This document shows, piece after piece, positions 13,920-23,335 of a stretch of 37,665 bases of DNA. Source of the stretch: Lachnospiraceae bacterium. GTDB lineage: Bacteria > Bacillota > Clostridia > Lachnospirales > Lachnospiraceae. Each line of letters opens with the position of its first letter. The stretch's first letter is position 1. The position numbers were made by a program, and so were the translations under genes. The notes under the pieces are model-generated. The model was given only the letters and a program-made list of their open reading frames with translations, ran no database searches and was not told the origin of the DNA. Location of the stretch: positions 1 through 37,665 of the forward strand of contig SFDP01000026.1 in assembly GCA_004558185.1 (NCBI GenBank). The letters run 5' to 3'.

Positions 13920-15676
13920 TGATTCGTTTTTTTAAATGGTATTACGGTTCTGCCAATCTGAGAAATAAGCTGTTTATCAGCTATTCATTACTGGTTCTGC
14001 TGCCTGTTCTTTTTATGGGGATATATTCCTACCAATTATCCAGGGACAGCTTTTTAGAACAGACCAGACTGAGTATGGAGGATGCAGCAGCAAGCATGAA
14101 GGTAGGGCTGGAGGGCTCCATCAGCAGAGAGGACGATAATATCCGTTATCTTACCTATAATGCAGAACTGCGGGAGCGCCTGGAACGCTATCAGGAGGAT
14201 GCCACAGCCTTTACCAAAACGCTGACGGAGGATATCAAGCCGGTATTCTGGTATTTTATTACCTCGGACAGAAATCTGAACTGGATACGCATTTACAGCC
14301 AACATCTTGACCGCAGCATTGAAGATTTCTGCCATTCGGCCCGGCAGGTGGAGGATGAGGAATGGTATCAGGAAAGCATGACCTGCTTTAAGACTATTTG
14401 GCGGGTGGATGAGGAAAATATTTATGCCAGCAGAACACTGTTGGATGCAGGTTCATCTTCTGCTCCGGTGGGGGTGGTAGAGCTGGAGCTGAATTTAAAA
14501 AAGATGACAGAGTCTATCTGCCAGATCGACACCGATGAAGGCGGTACATTGCTGCTGGATGCAGATGACAGAGTGATTTTCAGAAGTCCTTATATCGATA
14601 AAGAAATGGAAAACCGGGTAGAGGAGTACATTCGAACAGTTGCGCCTCTGAAATTTACGGAGACCGACCGTTTTTTGCTTTCAGAGGTTCAGGAGATCAC
14701 CAATGGGTGGAAGTTCTACTATTTTCGTGACCGCAGCACCATTGACTGGAGGCTGAAGGAGATTCTGCTTACGACTGTTTTTTTAACGCTGGTCAGCTTT
14801 GTGCTGCTGATGCTGCTGGGCTCTCTGGTGTCCAGAATACTCACCCAAAGAATTCTGCGGCTGCAGGAGGCCGCAGAGGAAATAAGCCGGGGAAATTTTC
14901 ATGTAAGCATGGATTTGCGTTATGATGATGAAATTGGAGTGGTAAACAAAAGCTTCGAAAAAATGCAGCAGAGAATGAATGAGATGATCGAGGAAACCTA
15001 TCAATTGGGAATGGAAAAGCGAAAGGTGGAGCTGCAGGCTCTTCAGGCAAAAATCAACCCACATTTTCTTTACAACTGTCTTTCCTCGATTAAATGGAAG
15101 GCCATCAAAAGGAATGAGGATGACATTGCCAATATTACCGGCCTGTTAGCAAAATTCTATCGCAGCACCCTTAATGGAGGAAGAGCTATTACCACTGTAG
15201 AAAATGAGCTGCAGACTATAATCTCCTATCTTGAGCTGCAGCAAAGCACCCACGACCACAGCTTTGACGTTAGCTTGAACCTGCAGGAGGAGGGGCGAGA
15301 GCTGCTGATGCCTAACTTTCTTTTGCAGCCCTTGGTGGAGAATGCCATCTTTCATGGTGTGGATTGCCTGGAGGATGAACAGATCAGAGGGAAAGTAGAA
15401 ATTTCCTATTATCTGGAGGACAAGTATCTGGTTTTTCAGGTTCGCAATAATGCTCCCGGGCTGGATACCTCAAGCCTGCAGGAAAACCTCAGACATCCCT
15501 CAAAAGGATATGGACTTTTTAATATTCGGGAGCGGATTCGTCTTTATTATGAAGACAGCCATTGCGGACTGAACGGCTGGGTGGATGAAGAAGGAATGGT
15601 ATGCTTTAGTGTTCGTCTTGGGCGTAAATTGAAGGTGACCGACTTAGAGCAGGATAATAAGTTAATTAATCGCTAA
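13919..15676 (+). CDS. YesM-type sensor histidine kinase
   Basis: A 585-residue membrane kinase: first helix about residues 18-40, an extracellular sensing domain to about 280, a second helix near 285-305, HAMP (about 305-360), and a His_kinase domain with phosphoacceptor His382 in NPHFLYN followed by an ATPase domain (N-box LVENAIFHG, G-box GYGLFNIRER). The extracellular domain probably detects the glycan fragment or the loaded binding protein. It forms a coupled pair with the upstream AraC-type regulator. Confidence 0.94.
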   Translation: MIRFFKWYYGSANLRNKLFISYSLLVLLPVLFMGIYSYQLSRDSFLEQTRLSMEDAAASMKVGLEGSISREDDNIRYLTYNAELRERLERYQEDATAFTKTLTEDIKPVFWYFITSDRNLNWIRIYSQHLDRSIEDFCHSARQVEDEEWYQESMTCFKTIWRVDEENIYASRTLLDAGSSSAPVGVVELELNLKKMTESICQIDTDEGGTLLLDADDRVIFRSPYIDKEMENRVEEYIRTVAPLKFTETDRFLLSEVQEITNGWKFYYFRDRSTIDWRLKEILLTTVFLTLVSFVLLMLLGSLVSRILTQRILRLQEAAEEISRGNFHVSMDLRYDDEIGVVNKSFEKMQQRMNEMIEETYQLGMEKRKVELQALQAKINPHFLYNCLSSIKWKAIKRNEDDIANITGLLAKFYRSTLNGGRAITTVENELQTIISYLELQQSTHDHSFDVSLNLQEEGRELLMPNFLLQPLVENAIFHGVDCLEDEQIRGKVEISYYLEDKYLVFQVRNNAPGLDTSSLQENLRHPSKGYGLFNIRERIRLYYEDSHCGLNGWVDEEGMVCFSVRLGRKLKVTDLEQDNKLINR

Positions 15677-15881
15677 AAAAAGTGTTAGGTTTCAAAAAAA
15701 TATTCTATTCGAAAATATCTTTCCCGGTTGTACAATAACACTATCAGAAAGGCAGAAGCATTTACATAAGGTTATTCAGGCAACAGGAAAACGGTTACGG
15801 TTCTCCATCAGTGCAAAACGTTACGGAGTGGAGGTAACCTGTGAACAAAAGGCTGCTGTAGCAGCAGAATGAGAGGTAAAA

Positions 15882-17183
15882 ATGAAGAAAAGAATTGTTG
15901 CACTTTTTATGGCCGGTGTGATGGCCGCAGGTATGCTTACCGGCTGCCAAAAAGCTGCGGACACTGCAGCGGACAGTACAGAAACGACTGCCGGCAGTGA
16001 GGCGGCTTCGGGCACGGAAAGCAATACGGATAAGGTGACACTGAGAATGTCCTATTGGAATTCAGAGGATACCGTAGCTGCTTTATTGGATTATCTGGCA
16101 GAGGCTGTCCCTGAGGTGGAAATTGAATATCAGTTTATTGACAATGATAATTACAATACGGTAGTGGACACCCAGCTCAGTGCAGGAGAGGGGCCGGACA
16201 TTATCTGTGAGTCTCCGGCATCTGCCCTGAAGCACGCAAAATTGGGCTACCTGCAGCCGCTTAATGATCTGGGTAAGCTGTATTCTGATGCAGGAACCAA
16301 TGTTTATTCCTATGATGGAAGTGTTTATGCCCTGCCCGGTATTTCCTGGTTTGAGGGAATCTATTTTAACAAGGCGCTTTTTGAAGAGAATAATATCGCT
16401 TTGCCAACCACCTTTGATGAGTATATTGAGGTATGCAAGGAGTTCAAGAAGCTGGGAATTAAGCCTCTGGCTGCTGGCCTCATGAGTTGGGAGCCGATGC
16501 TGAAAAATTCTATGGCCTTCGTTACTGCTGAGTATCTTTCTACCGATGCGGGAAAGGAATTTGGAAGCAAGTATCGCGAAGGAAGCATTACCATGGAAGG
16601 AACCTGGGATCCCTACATCGAAAAATGGTCCGAGATGATCAGTGAAGGTATCTACACCAGCGATATGCTGGGAATCGACCATACTCAGGCTTTGGATGAG
16701 TTTGCTACCGGCAATGCGGCAATGTTCTGCTCCGGTCCCTGGGATTACGAGGCAATTATGGCGAAAAATCCTGATTTGCAGATCGACATGATGCCCTTTT
16801 ATGGAACCACTGCCTCCGAAGGCTGGCTGATCGGTGGACCTGGCTGCGGCTTTGCTGTAAATGCAAATTCTGAACACGTTGATCTGGCAATGAAGGTGCT
16901 TGAAGCTTTATCCACGATCGAGGGACAGACGGCTCTCTGGGAAAACAATCAGGGCGGATCCTCCTACTTAAAGGGTGTCAGCTTTTGGCTTCCTGAAGCC
17001 TATAATTCTGCTGCCACTGCATTAAATGCCGGCAATGTATACTGCCCTTGGAACGAATGGGGTGAGGCTGCCGGAGCGCATGAGAATTATGGTCTGGAAT
17101 TCCAGTCTTATCTGGATGGACAGGACCTTAAAACGACCTTAAGCAACGTGGATGCTGCTGTGGCAGAGCTTCTGTCCAAATAA
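15882..17183 (+). CDS. Sugar ABC transporter substrate-binding lipoprotein
   Basis: A 433-residue family 1 extracellular solute-binding protein (CUT1 class). The signal peptide ends in the lipobox LTGC with lipidated Cys22, followed by a Ser/Thr/Ala/Glu-rich linker and a bilobal binding domain rich in aromatic residues (YWNS, GISWFEG, GPWDYEA). It captures an oligosaccharide outside the cell for the two permeases that follow. GAGAGGT precedes the ATG. The 205-base region upstream has a weak TACAAT -10 (about 15731) and repeated GTTACGG strings that could be sites for the AraC-type regulator. Confidence 0.93.
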   Translation: MKKRIVALFMAGVMAAGMLTGCQKAADTAADSTETTAGSEAASGTESNTDKVTLRMSYWNSEDTVAALLDYLAEAVPEVEIEYQFIDNDNYNTVVDTQLSAGEGPDIICESPASALKHAKLGYLQPLNDLGKLYSDAGTNVYSYDGSVYALPGISWFEGIYFNKALFEENNIALPTTFDEYIEVCKEFKKLGIKPLAAGLMSWEPMLKNSMAFVTAEYLSTDAGKEFGSKYREGSITMEGTWDPYIEKWSEMISEGIYTSDMLGIDHTQALDEFATGNAAMFCSGPWDYEAIMAKNPDLQIDMMPFYGTTASEGWLIGGPGCGFAVNANSEHVDLAMKVLEALSTIEGQTALWENNQGGSSYLKGVSFWLPEAYNSAATALNAGNVYCPWNEWGEAAGAHENYGLEFQSYLDGQDLKTTLSNVDAAVAELLSK

Positions 17184-17198
17184 GATTTGACACATATG

Positions 17199-17236
17199 CC
17201 CCGTATCGCCACCAGACAGGATACGGGGTATTTTAT
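17199..17236 (+). terminator. Hairpin between binding protein and permease genes
   Basis: CCCCGTATC 17199-17207 pairs perfectly with GATACGGGG 17220-17228, followed by TATTTTAT. In binding-protein operons such hairpins protect the upstream mRNA or attenuate transcription, so the binding protein outnumbers the permeases. Confidence 0.65.
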
Positions 17237-17277
17237 GCCCAAGAGGCATACTCATTATGGAACGAGAGGAGGATACC

Positions 17278-18174
17278 ATGGTAAAAAAAAGAACTATGCC
17301 GGGCTCCCTGGGAAAGTATTTTATTGTTTTTATCCTTCCGGCACTTATCATTTATGCAGTTTTCTGTATTTTACCATTTATTTATACGATTTATTACAGT
17401 TTTACCGACTATACGGATATGAATCCTGCCAACCTTAAGCTGGTGGGCTTTGAAAACTATCTGAAGGTGTTTCGTACTCCCCTGATGCTGCAGGGAATTA
17501 AGAATTCCGTCATTTATGCCATTTTATTAACAGGCTTTCAGGTGATTCTGGGTCTGCCCCTGGCGGCAATCTTAAATCAGAAGCTGAGAAGCCGGAACGT
17601 ATTACGGGCAGTATTCTTTTTCCCGGCAGTATTCAGTTCCCTGATCGTGGGTTATCTGTGGAAGTATATCCTATCCTCTGCGGAATCCGGCCTGATCAAT
17701 AGTATGTTAGTTGCCATGGGATTTAGTCCGGTAAATTTTTTTACTTCCAAAATTGCACTGTATTCAATTATTGCCACCCAAATCTGGCAGTGGACAGGCT
17801 GGGCCATGGTTATCTTTCTTGCCAATCTGCAAAGCATTTCGGAGGAGCTTTACGAGGCAGCCCGCATTGACGGTGCCAGCAGCATGAAGAGCTTTTTCGG
17901 AATCACTCTTCCGCTTATGTGTCCTTCCGTGAAGATAGTGGTGGTTACCGGACTCATCGGGGGAATGAAGGTATTCGACTCCATTTATGCCATGACCGGA
18001 GGGGGGCCTGGTAATGCCACCCAGACGGTAATGACGATTATGATGGATAAGGGAATTTCCGATGGCTTTTACTCTACGGGTGCAGCCTTTGGTGTGTGCT
18101 TCTTCATCGTGGTACTCATCATCAGTGCCCTGGTCAACAAGCTAATGTTAAAATGGAGCAGAGGGATATCATGA
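17278..18174 (+). CDS. Sugar ABC transporter permease (MalF/UgpA type)
   Basis: A 298-residue integral membrane protein with six predicted helices and the EAA loop (EELYEAARIDGASSMKSFFG) that contacts the ATPase. ATG 17278 is chosen because AGGAGG lies seven bases upstream and inside the longer ORF starting at 17257. It pairs with the downstream permease; its stop overlaps the next start (ATGA). Confidence 0.94.
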   Translation: MVKKRTMPGSLGKYFIVFILPALIIYAVFCILPFIYTIYYSFTDYTDMNPANLKLVGFENYLKVFRTPLMLQGIKNSVIYAILLTGFQVILGLPLAAILNQKLRSRNVLRAVFFFPAVFSSLIVGYLWKYILSSAESGLINSMLVAMGFSPVNFFTSKIALYSIIATQIWQWTGWAMVIFLANLQSISEELYEAARIDGASSMKSFFGITLPLMCPSVKIVVVTGLIGGMKVFDSIYAMTGGGPGNATQTVMTIMMDKGISDGFYSTGAAFGVCFFIVVLIISALVNKLMLKWSRGIS

Positions 18175-19001
18175 AAAAAACAAAGAAGAAATTAATGCTG
18201 GTGGAGCTATTTATGGTTCTCCTGGCGATTATCTGGTTTATTCCAATCTATTATTTAATTGTAACGACCCTGAAAAGTCAGCAGGAGGCTACGCTGAATC
18301 CTCTGGCCCTTCCTAAAAAATGGGAATTTTCCAACTATATTAATGCCTGGGTCAAAATGGACTTCCCCAGAGCTTTTGCCAATACACTGATCATTACCGT
18401 TTCCGCCGTACTGATTCTGGTGGTTGTAGGTACTCTGGCAGGTTATGCGCTGGCTCGTACCAAAACAAGGCTTTCGGGAATCATTTTTCTGCTGTTTCTG
18501 GCGGGACTGATCGTTCCGTTTCAAATGAACATTATTTCCTTATACCGTATAGTGAAGAATCTGGGGATCATGAATAAGCTGATTGCTGTCATTTTGGTGG
18601 ATGTGGCTATTAATACTCCTCAAACCATCTTTTTATTCAAGGAGTTTATCGACACCTCAGTTCCCTGGGAACTGGAGGAGGCGGCAATTGTGGATGGCTG
18701 CAGTGTACCCCGGCGTGTGTTCCATGTGGTATTTCCGTTGCTGAAGCCTGTAGTTTCCACTACGGTTATCATTACCACATTGAATGTATGGAATGAGTTT
18801 ATGACTCCGCTGCTCTTTTTACAAAGCCGTTCCAACAATGTAATCCTGCAGGAGGTGAGCCGAAACATAGGGCAATTCTCTACGGACTGGGCCACCATGT
18901 TCCCTATGCTGATGCTGGGTGTGGCTCCCCTGATGATCTTTTACATTTTCATGCAAAAATACATTATTGGCGGCGTTGCAGCCGGAGCAGTGAAGGGATA
19001 G
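18171..19001 (+). CDS. Sugar ABC transporter permease (MalG/UgpE type)
   Basis: A 276-residue membrane protein with six helices and an EAA loop (ELEEAAIVDGCSVPRRVFHV). Its start overlaps the stop of the first permease by four bases. No ATP-binding subunit is encoded in the locus, so the system probably uses a shared MsmX-type ATPase encoded elsewhere, as is common for CUT1 importers in Firmicutes. Confidence 0.94.
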   Translation: MKKTKKKLMLVELFMVLLAIIWFIPIYYLIVTTLKSQQEATLNPLALPKKWEFSNYINAWVKMDFPRAFANTLIITVSAVLILVVVGTLAGYALARTKTRLSGIIFLLFLAGLIVPFQMNIISLYRIVKNLGIMNKLIAVILVDVAINTPQTIFLFKEFIDTSVPWELEEAAIVDGCSVPRRVFHVVFPLLKPVVSTTVIITTLNVWNEFMTPLLFLQSRSNNVILQEVSRNIGQFSTDWATMFPMLMLGVAPLMIFYIFMQKYIIGGVAAGAVKG

Positions 19002-19013
19002 AGGGGTGAAGCG

Positions 19014-19868
19014 ATGGCAAGAGAGCTGAAGCTGGAGAATATGGAGCATTTGTTGGTGATCGTACCCCATCAGGATGATGAAATCCTTCTTGGAGGAGGC
19101 CTGATCTATGAGCTGCTTAAGCAAAACAAAAGGGTTACCGTGACCGTTGTTACCAATGGAGACTGTGATTGTGCGGATTATACCAAGGGAAGAAAGCGGC
19201 TTCGGGAAACACTGGCGGGCCTTTTGGCTTTGGGATTACCGGCAGAAAATGTGGTGTTTTTGGGCTATGCAGATACAGGCATGGCCAGAGAGGAGAGCTT
19301 TTTGACTGCCCTGTACAATGCCGGGGATGGAGATAAGGTATTTCCCTCACCGGTATCATCGGTTACCTATGGCCTGGAGGAAAAAAAGGATTTTCACTAT
19401 CAATGCTTTGGACAGCATGGAATCTATTCCCGAAATACGCTGATGGAGGATTTGCGGGAGCTGTTCAGAAGATTACGACCGGATACGGTTGTCACTACCC
19501 ATCATTCGGATTTGCATGGGGACCATGAGGCTCTGTTTTACTTTGTACGGGATGTGCTTAAAGAGCTTAAAGAGGAAATGAGCCCACGGCTTTTTGTGGG
19601 CATGGTGCACTCATCTGAGGGAGATGATACCTGGCCTCTTAGGGGCACTCCTGTTTATACCTGTCCCAAAGGACTTGACCAGGGAGAACTGGACTGGGAT
19701 AAGCGCCAGATACTTCCTTTGCGGGAGGAGCTTCGAGGGGGACTGCGGGAAGGAAATCTGAAATATGAGGCCTTAAAGAAATATGAGACTGCACTGGAGC
19801 CGGAAGCGATTGATTACCTGATGTCCTTTGTGAAAGACGAGGAAATTTTCTGGGAAATATTTATTTAG
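19014..19868 (+). CDS. PIG-L/LmbE-family deacetylase
   Basis: A 284-residue cytoplasmic protein of the zinc-dependent PIG-L family, which includes GlcNAc-PI, MshB and BshB de-N-acetylases. The metal motif (usually HPDDE) is HQDDE here (His19 to Glu23), and the second motif is HHSDLHGDH (His163 to His171). It lies 12 bases after the permease and before a GH65 gene, so it probably removes an acetyl group from an imported sugar before the glycosidic bond is split. The Pro-to-Gln change is unlikely to remove metal binding. It is not obviously a bacillithiol or mycothiol enzyme, given the context. Confidence 0.85.
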   Translation: MARELKLENMEHLLVIVPHQDDEILLGGGLIYELLKQNKRVTVTVVTNGDCDCADYTKGRKRLRETLAGLLALGLPAENVVFLGYADTGMAREESFLTALYNAGDGDKVFPSPVSSVTYGLEEKKDFHYQCFGQHGIYSRNTLMEDLRELFRRLRPDTVVTTHHSDLHGDHEALFYFVRDVLKELKEEMSPRLFVGMVHSSEGDDTWPLRGTPVYTCPKGLDQGELDWDKRQILPLREELRGGLREGNLKYEALKKYETALEPEAIDYLMSFVKDEEIFWEIFI

Positions 19869-19923
19869 GTAATAGAACAGGCAAAGATTGCCCTATGGAT
19901 GGGGACTGGAATAGGAGATCGAC

Positions 19924-22287
19924 ATGAAGAAAAACAAAGCAGCAATCTATCCGCTGGATGCCTGGACGGTAACAGAGGAAGAATTCACTATAGAAAACAA
20001 TTACAGAAACGAAACTACCTTTGCTCTTTCCAATGGCTACATTGGAACAAGGGGAACCATGGAAGAGGCCTATGAGTTTGATGTGGATACCGGTATGGAG
20101 GGAAACTTCATCAATGGCTTTTATGAGAGCACCGATATCCGATACGGTGAGGCTAATTTCGGCTCGCCTCTCAAAAGTCAGACCCTGCTGAATCTTCCTA
20201 ATTTAAAGGAAACCAGGGTCACCGTGGATGGAGAAACCTTTTCTTTGCTAAAAAGCAGCGTCAGAGATTACAGCAGAAGCCTTCTGATGAAGGAGGGGCT
20301 GGTGAGAAGAAGTCTTATCTGGACAACCAAAGAGGGAAAGCAGATTCAAATGGATTCTCTGCGGCTGGTTTCCTTTGACTGCAAGCATATTCTGGCTCAG
20401 CGGATGACCTTAACGGCATTGAATTTTGATGGTGAAGCAAGGGTAAGCAGCCGTTTGAATGCCAAAGTAGAAAATCATACCAGAAAGACGAATCCCATCG
20501 TGGATTATGGGCCATTTGGCCCCAGACTGCTTTCCGGGCTGCTTACCGCAGAGGGGACAAAGCTAATCTATGTGGGAACTACCATGGGCTCGGCGCTTAC
20601 CATGGGCTGCGGCTCTGCAGTCAGTAGCTTTCCTGAGGAGGCGGTAACTGAAATAATGGCTGAAACAGGGGAAATGACCGGAGAGTGCATCCTCAGCCTG
20701 AACCTGAAGAAGGGGAAGCCGGTAATTCTGGATAAGTTCATGGCCTATGCTTCCTGCTTAGACAGCCCGGAAGGTTCATTGGAGGAGTTTGTCTGTAAGC
20801 AGCTTGAAGCGGCAAGGCAAATGGGAATGGACGAGCTGATCAGCCGCCAGAAAAACTATGTGGAGGATTTTTGGAGCAGAGCTTCAATCCAGATAGATGG
20901 GGAGGACTCTCTTTCGTTGATTCAGGGTCTGAATTTTAATCTCTTTCATATTTTTCAGGGAGCCGGACGTGATGGAAGATGCGGTATGCCGGCAAAGGCG
21001 CTTACCGGTGAGGGCTATGAGGGGCATTATTTTTGGGATACAGAAATGTACATGATCCCTCTGTTTATCTATACCCAGCCGGAGGTGGCCAAAGCCCTGC
21101 TGAGCTGGCGTTTTAATACATTGGAGCAGGCCAGAGACAGGGCAAGGATCATGGGACATCCTAAAGGGGCGCTCTTTCCCTGGCGTACCATCAATGGGGA
21201 GGAGGCTTCTACCTATTATCCCCTGGGCAGCGCCCAATACCATATCAATGCCGATATAAGCTATGCCCTTAGCCTGTATTGCCAGGTGACGGGGGATGAA
21301 AAATTCATGATCGATATGGGAGCGGAGATTCTTATGGAAACGGCCAGGGTATGGGCTGATGTAGGGAGCTTTTCAGAGGTCAAAAACGGCAGATATTGCA
21401 TCTGCTGCGTAACAGGCCCGGATGAATATAATGTGCTGGTGGATAATAATTTTTATACCAATTTAATGGCCAGAGAGAATTTGAGAGATGCCCTTGAAGC
21501 AGTACGCTTGTTGAGAGAAAAGGCTCCATGGAAGCTCACAGAGCTGAAAAACCGTTTGCAGTTTGAGGAAAAGGAGCTTGTGCTCTGGGAGGAAATTATC
21601 GATAAAATGTACCTCCCCTATGATGAAAAGCGGGGAATTTATCCCATGGATGATGGATTTATGATGCGCAAGCCCTGGGATGAAGAGAGAATTCCGCCCC
21701 AAAAGCGTTCCTGGCTTTATGAGAACTATCATCCGCTTTTTATCATGCGTCACCGGATGAGCAAGCAGGCGGATGCCATCCTGGGCTTCTACTTACATAA
21801 TGATTGCTTCAGTGAGGAAGAAATAAGAAGAAACTATGATTTTTATCAGCAGGTTACCCTTCATCATTCCTCTCTTTCTACCTGTATTTTTGGGATTGTC
21901 GCCAGCGATATCGGTTACCATGAGGAGGCCTATCGCTATTTTATGGATTCGGCCAGGATGGATTTAGACGACTATCACAATAATTTCTATGCCGGGATAC
22001 ATGGTGCTAATATGGCAGGAACCTGGCAGGCACTGGTCAATGGATTTGCAGGTATGCGTATGCACCACGGAAGGCTTTCCTTTAAGCCTCACCTGCCAGA
22101 GAAGTGGACTCGCCTGACCTTCCGGGTGCAATACAGAGGCTCTGTCATTCAGGTGGATATGGAAAGAGATAAGGTACATTTTACCTTACTGAGTGGAAGC
22201 CCTGTGCTGCTTTATTTAAAGAGAAGTAAGGCGGGAGATAAGCCTTTGTACTTGGAGAAAGGAGAAACCATTAGTGAAAAAATATAG
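19924..22287 (+). CDS. GH65 glycoside phosphorylase-like enzyme
   Basis: A 787-residue cytoplasmic protein of glycoside hydrolase family 65: N-terminal beta-sandwich (about 1-270), linker, (alpha/alpha)6 barrel (about 310-690) and a C-terminal beta-sheet domain. The general acid is Glu501 in TGPDEY, and the HHSSLS segment matches the phosphate-binding loop of GH65 phosphorylases, so phosphorolysis is more likely than hydrolysis. Known members act on maltose, trehalose, kojibiose, nigerose and glucosyl-rhamnose or glucosyl-glycerol; the acceptor cannot be told here. The product would be beta-glucose 1-phosphate. Its 3' end overlaps the HAD gene by 14 bases. Coupling to a PIG-L deacetylase is unusual. 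Confidence 0.92.
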   Translation: MKKNKAAIYPLDAWTVTEEEFTIENNYRNETTFALSNGYIGTRGTMEEAYEFDVDTGMEGNFINGFYESTDIRYGEANFGSPLKSQTLLNLPNLKETRVTVDGETFSLLKSSVRDYSRSLLMKEGLVRRSLIWTTKEGKQIQMDSLRLVSFDCKHILAQRMTLTALNFDGEARVSSRLNAKVENHTRKTNPIVDYGPFGPRLLSGLLTAEGTKLIYVGTTMGSALTMGCGSAVSSFPEEAVTEIMAETGEMTGECILSLNLKKGKPVILDKFMAYASCLDSPEGSLEEFVCKQLEAARQMGMDELISRQKNYVEDFWSRASIQIDGEDSLSLIQGLNFNLFHIFQGAGRDGRCGMPAKALTGEGYEGHYFWDTEMYMIPLFIYTQPEVAKALLSWRFNTLEQARDRARIMGHPKGALFPWRTINGEEASTYYPLGSAQYHINADISYALSLYCQVTGDEKFMIDMGAEILMETARVWADVGSFSEVKNGRYCICCVTGPDEYNVLVDNNFYTNLMARENLRDALEAVRLLREKAPWKLTELKNRLQFEEKELVLWEEIIDKMYLPYDEKRGIYPMDDGFMMRKPWDEERIPPQKRSWLYENYHPLFIMRHRMSKQADAILGFYLHNDCFSEEEIRRNYDFYQQVTLHHSSLSTCIFGIVASDIGYHEEAYRYFMDSARMDLDDYHNNFYAGIHGANMAGTWQALVNGFAGMRMHHGRLSFKPHLPEKWTRLTFRVQYRGSVIQVDMERDKVHFTLLSGSPVLLYLKRSKAGDKPLYLEKGETISEKI

Positions 22288-23143
22288 TGCAATTTTTTTT
22301 GACTGGGATGGAACGGCAGTCATTTCACGGAAGGCTCCGGCAGATGAGGCCTGCGCAGCGATGAAGCCTTTACTGGCGCAGGGAACTCCTCTGGTCATTA
22401 TTTCAGGAACCACCTATGAGAATCTGGCAGGAGGAAGGCTGGAGAGCTTTTTTACTCCTGCAGAGCTGCAAAATCTATATCTGGGCCTGGGAAGAGGAGC
22501 CTATCAATATGCTTACACACCGGAGGGAGAGCCTCATGTGTTTGCCAATTGTCTCCCGGATAAGGAGCATTTGCTTTTAATCCATCAGATTTGCTTTGAT
22601 ATTCATCAATATCTTCTGGGGGAATTTGCCTTTGCAACGGATATTGTGTTTACCAGGCCTAATTATTGTAAGATTGATCTAATGCCTGAGGTTGACAGAG
22701 GGGATCAGCTTTTTATGCAGGGTAACGAATTGGCCGCTCTTAAGCATAAGTTAAGCTACCACCAAATCACGGGAGGACTGCAGAGCCTTCTGGATCTGGC
22801 TAAACGCATGGGGGAAGAAAAGGGGCTTAAGGTTCTTTCTACCTGTGATGCCAAATATCTGGAGGTGGGAATTTCCTCTAAAGCGGATAATGCCGACTTG
22901 TTGATGAAGCGATTAATGGAGGATGGAATTGCTCCGAAGAATTGTGTATTCTTCGGCGATGAGTATGTAGGCATTGAAAAAGGTATCTTCGGCTCGGATT
23001 CTTTTATGAAAACGGAACTGACCTCTCCGGCAGATTTTTTTGATGTATCCGAGGTAGAAGGAGAGAGGCCTGAGGGTGTACAGGTGCTTGGCGGAGGGGT
23101 AAATACCTTTCTTCATTTCTTGAAGGAGCAGGCCGGTCTGTAA
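22274..23143 (+). CDS. HAD-superfamily sugar-phosphate phosphatase-like protein
   Basis: A 289-residue HAD protein with the nucleophile motif DWDGT (Asp10, Asp12) and a late GDEYVGIEKG motif of the Cof-like/type II cap class. It starts at GTG 22274, with AAAGGAG nine bases upstream, inside the end of the GH65 gene, so the two are translationally coupled. GH65 loci usually carry a beta-phosphoglucomutase, but this protein has the longer cap of sugar phosphatases or phosphomannomutase-like HADs. It may dephosphorylate a product of the pathway. Confidence 0.85.
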   Translation: MKKYSAIFFDWDGTAVISRKAPADEACAAMKPLLAQGTPLVIISGTTYENLAGGRLESFFTPAELQNLYLGLGRGAYQYAYTPEGEPHVFANCLPDKEHLLLIHQICFDIHQYLLGEFAFATDIVFTRPNYCKIDLMPEVDRGDQLFMQGNELAALKHKLSYHQITGGLQSLLDLAKRMGEEKGLKVLSTCDAKYLEVGISSKADNADLLMKRLMEDGIAPKNCVFFGDEYVGIEKGIFGSDSFMKTELTSPADFFDVSEVEGERPEGVQVLGGGVNTFLHFLKEQAGL

Positions 23144-23175
23144 GAAGCCTATTATTTTATATCTTTCTTTTGTTT

Positions 23176-23205
23176 ACGCCGCTTATAATAGCGGCGTTAA
23201 TTTTT
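23176..23205 (+). terminator. Terminator of the glycan operon
   Basis: ACGCCGCT 23176-23183 and AGCGGCGT 23190-23197 form a perfect stem with a TATAAT loop, followed by TAATTTTT. Confidence 0.85.
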
Positions 23206-23276
23206 ACATCTATTTGATGTGCTATGATGCTGTAGAGGAAGTGTCAAATTTCCGGGGAAAGGAAGGCAAAATCAGA

Positions 23277-23306
23277 TTGTCAGGACAGGGGATAAAAGAG
23301 TATAAT
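23277..23306 (+). promoter_or_regulatory. Promoter of the ZIP transporter gene
   Basis: TTGTCA 23277-23282 and TATAAT 23301-23306 with an 18-base spacer, 30 bases before the start codon. Confidence 0.65.
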
Positions 23307-23335
23307 GAAGGAACAGTAAATAAAGGAGACTGACA

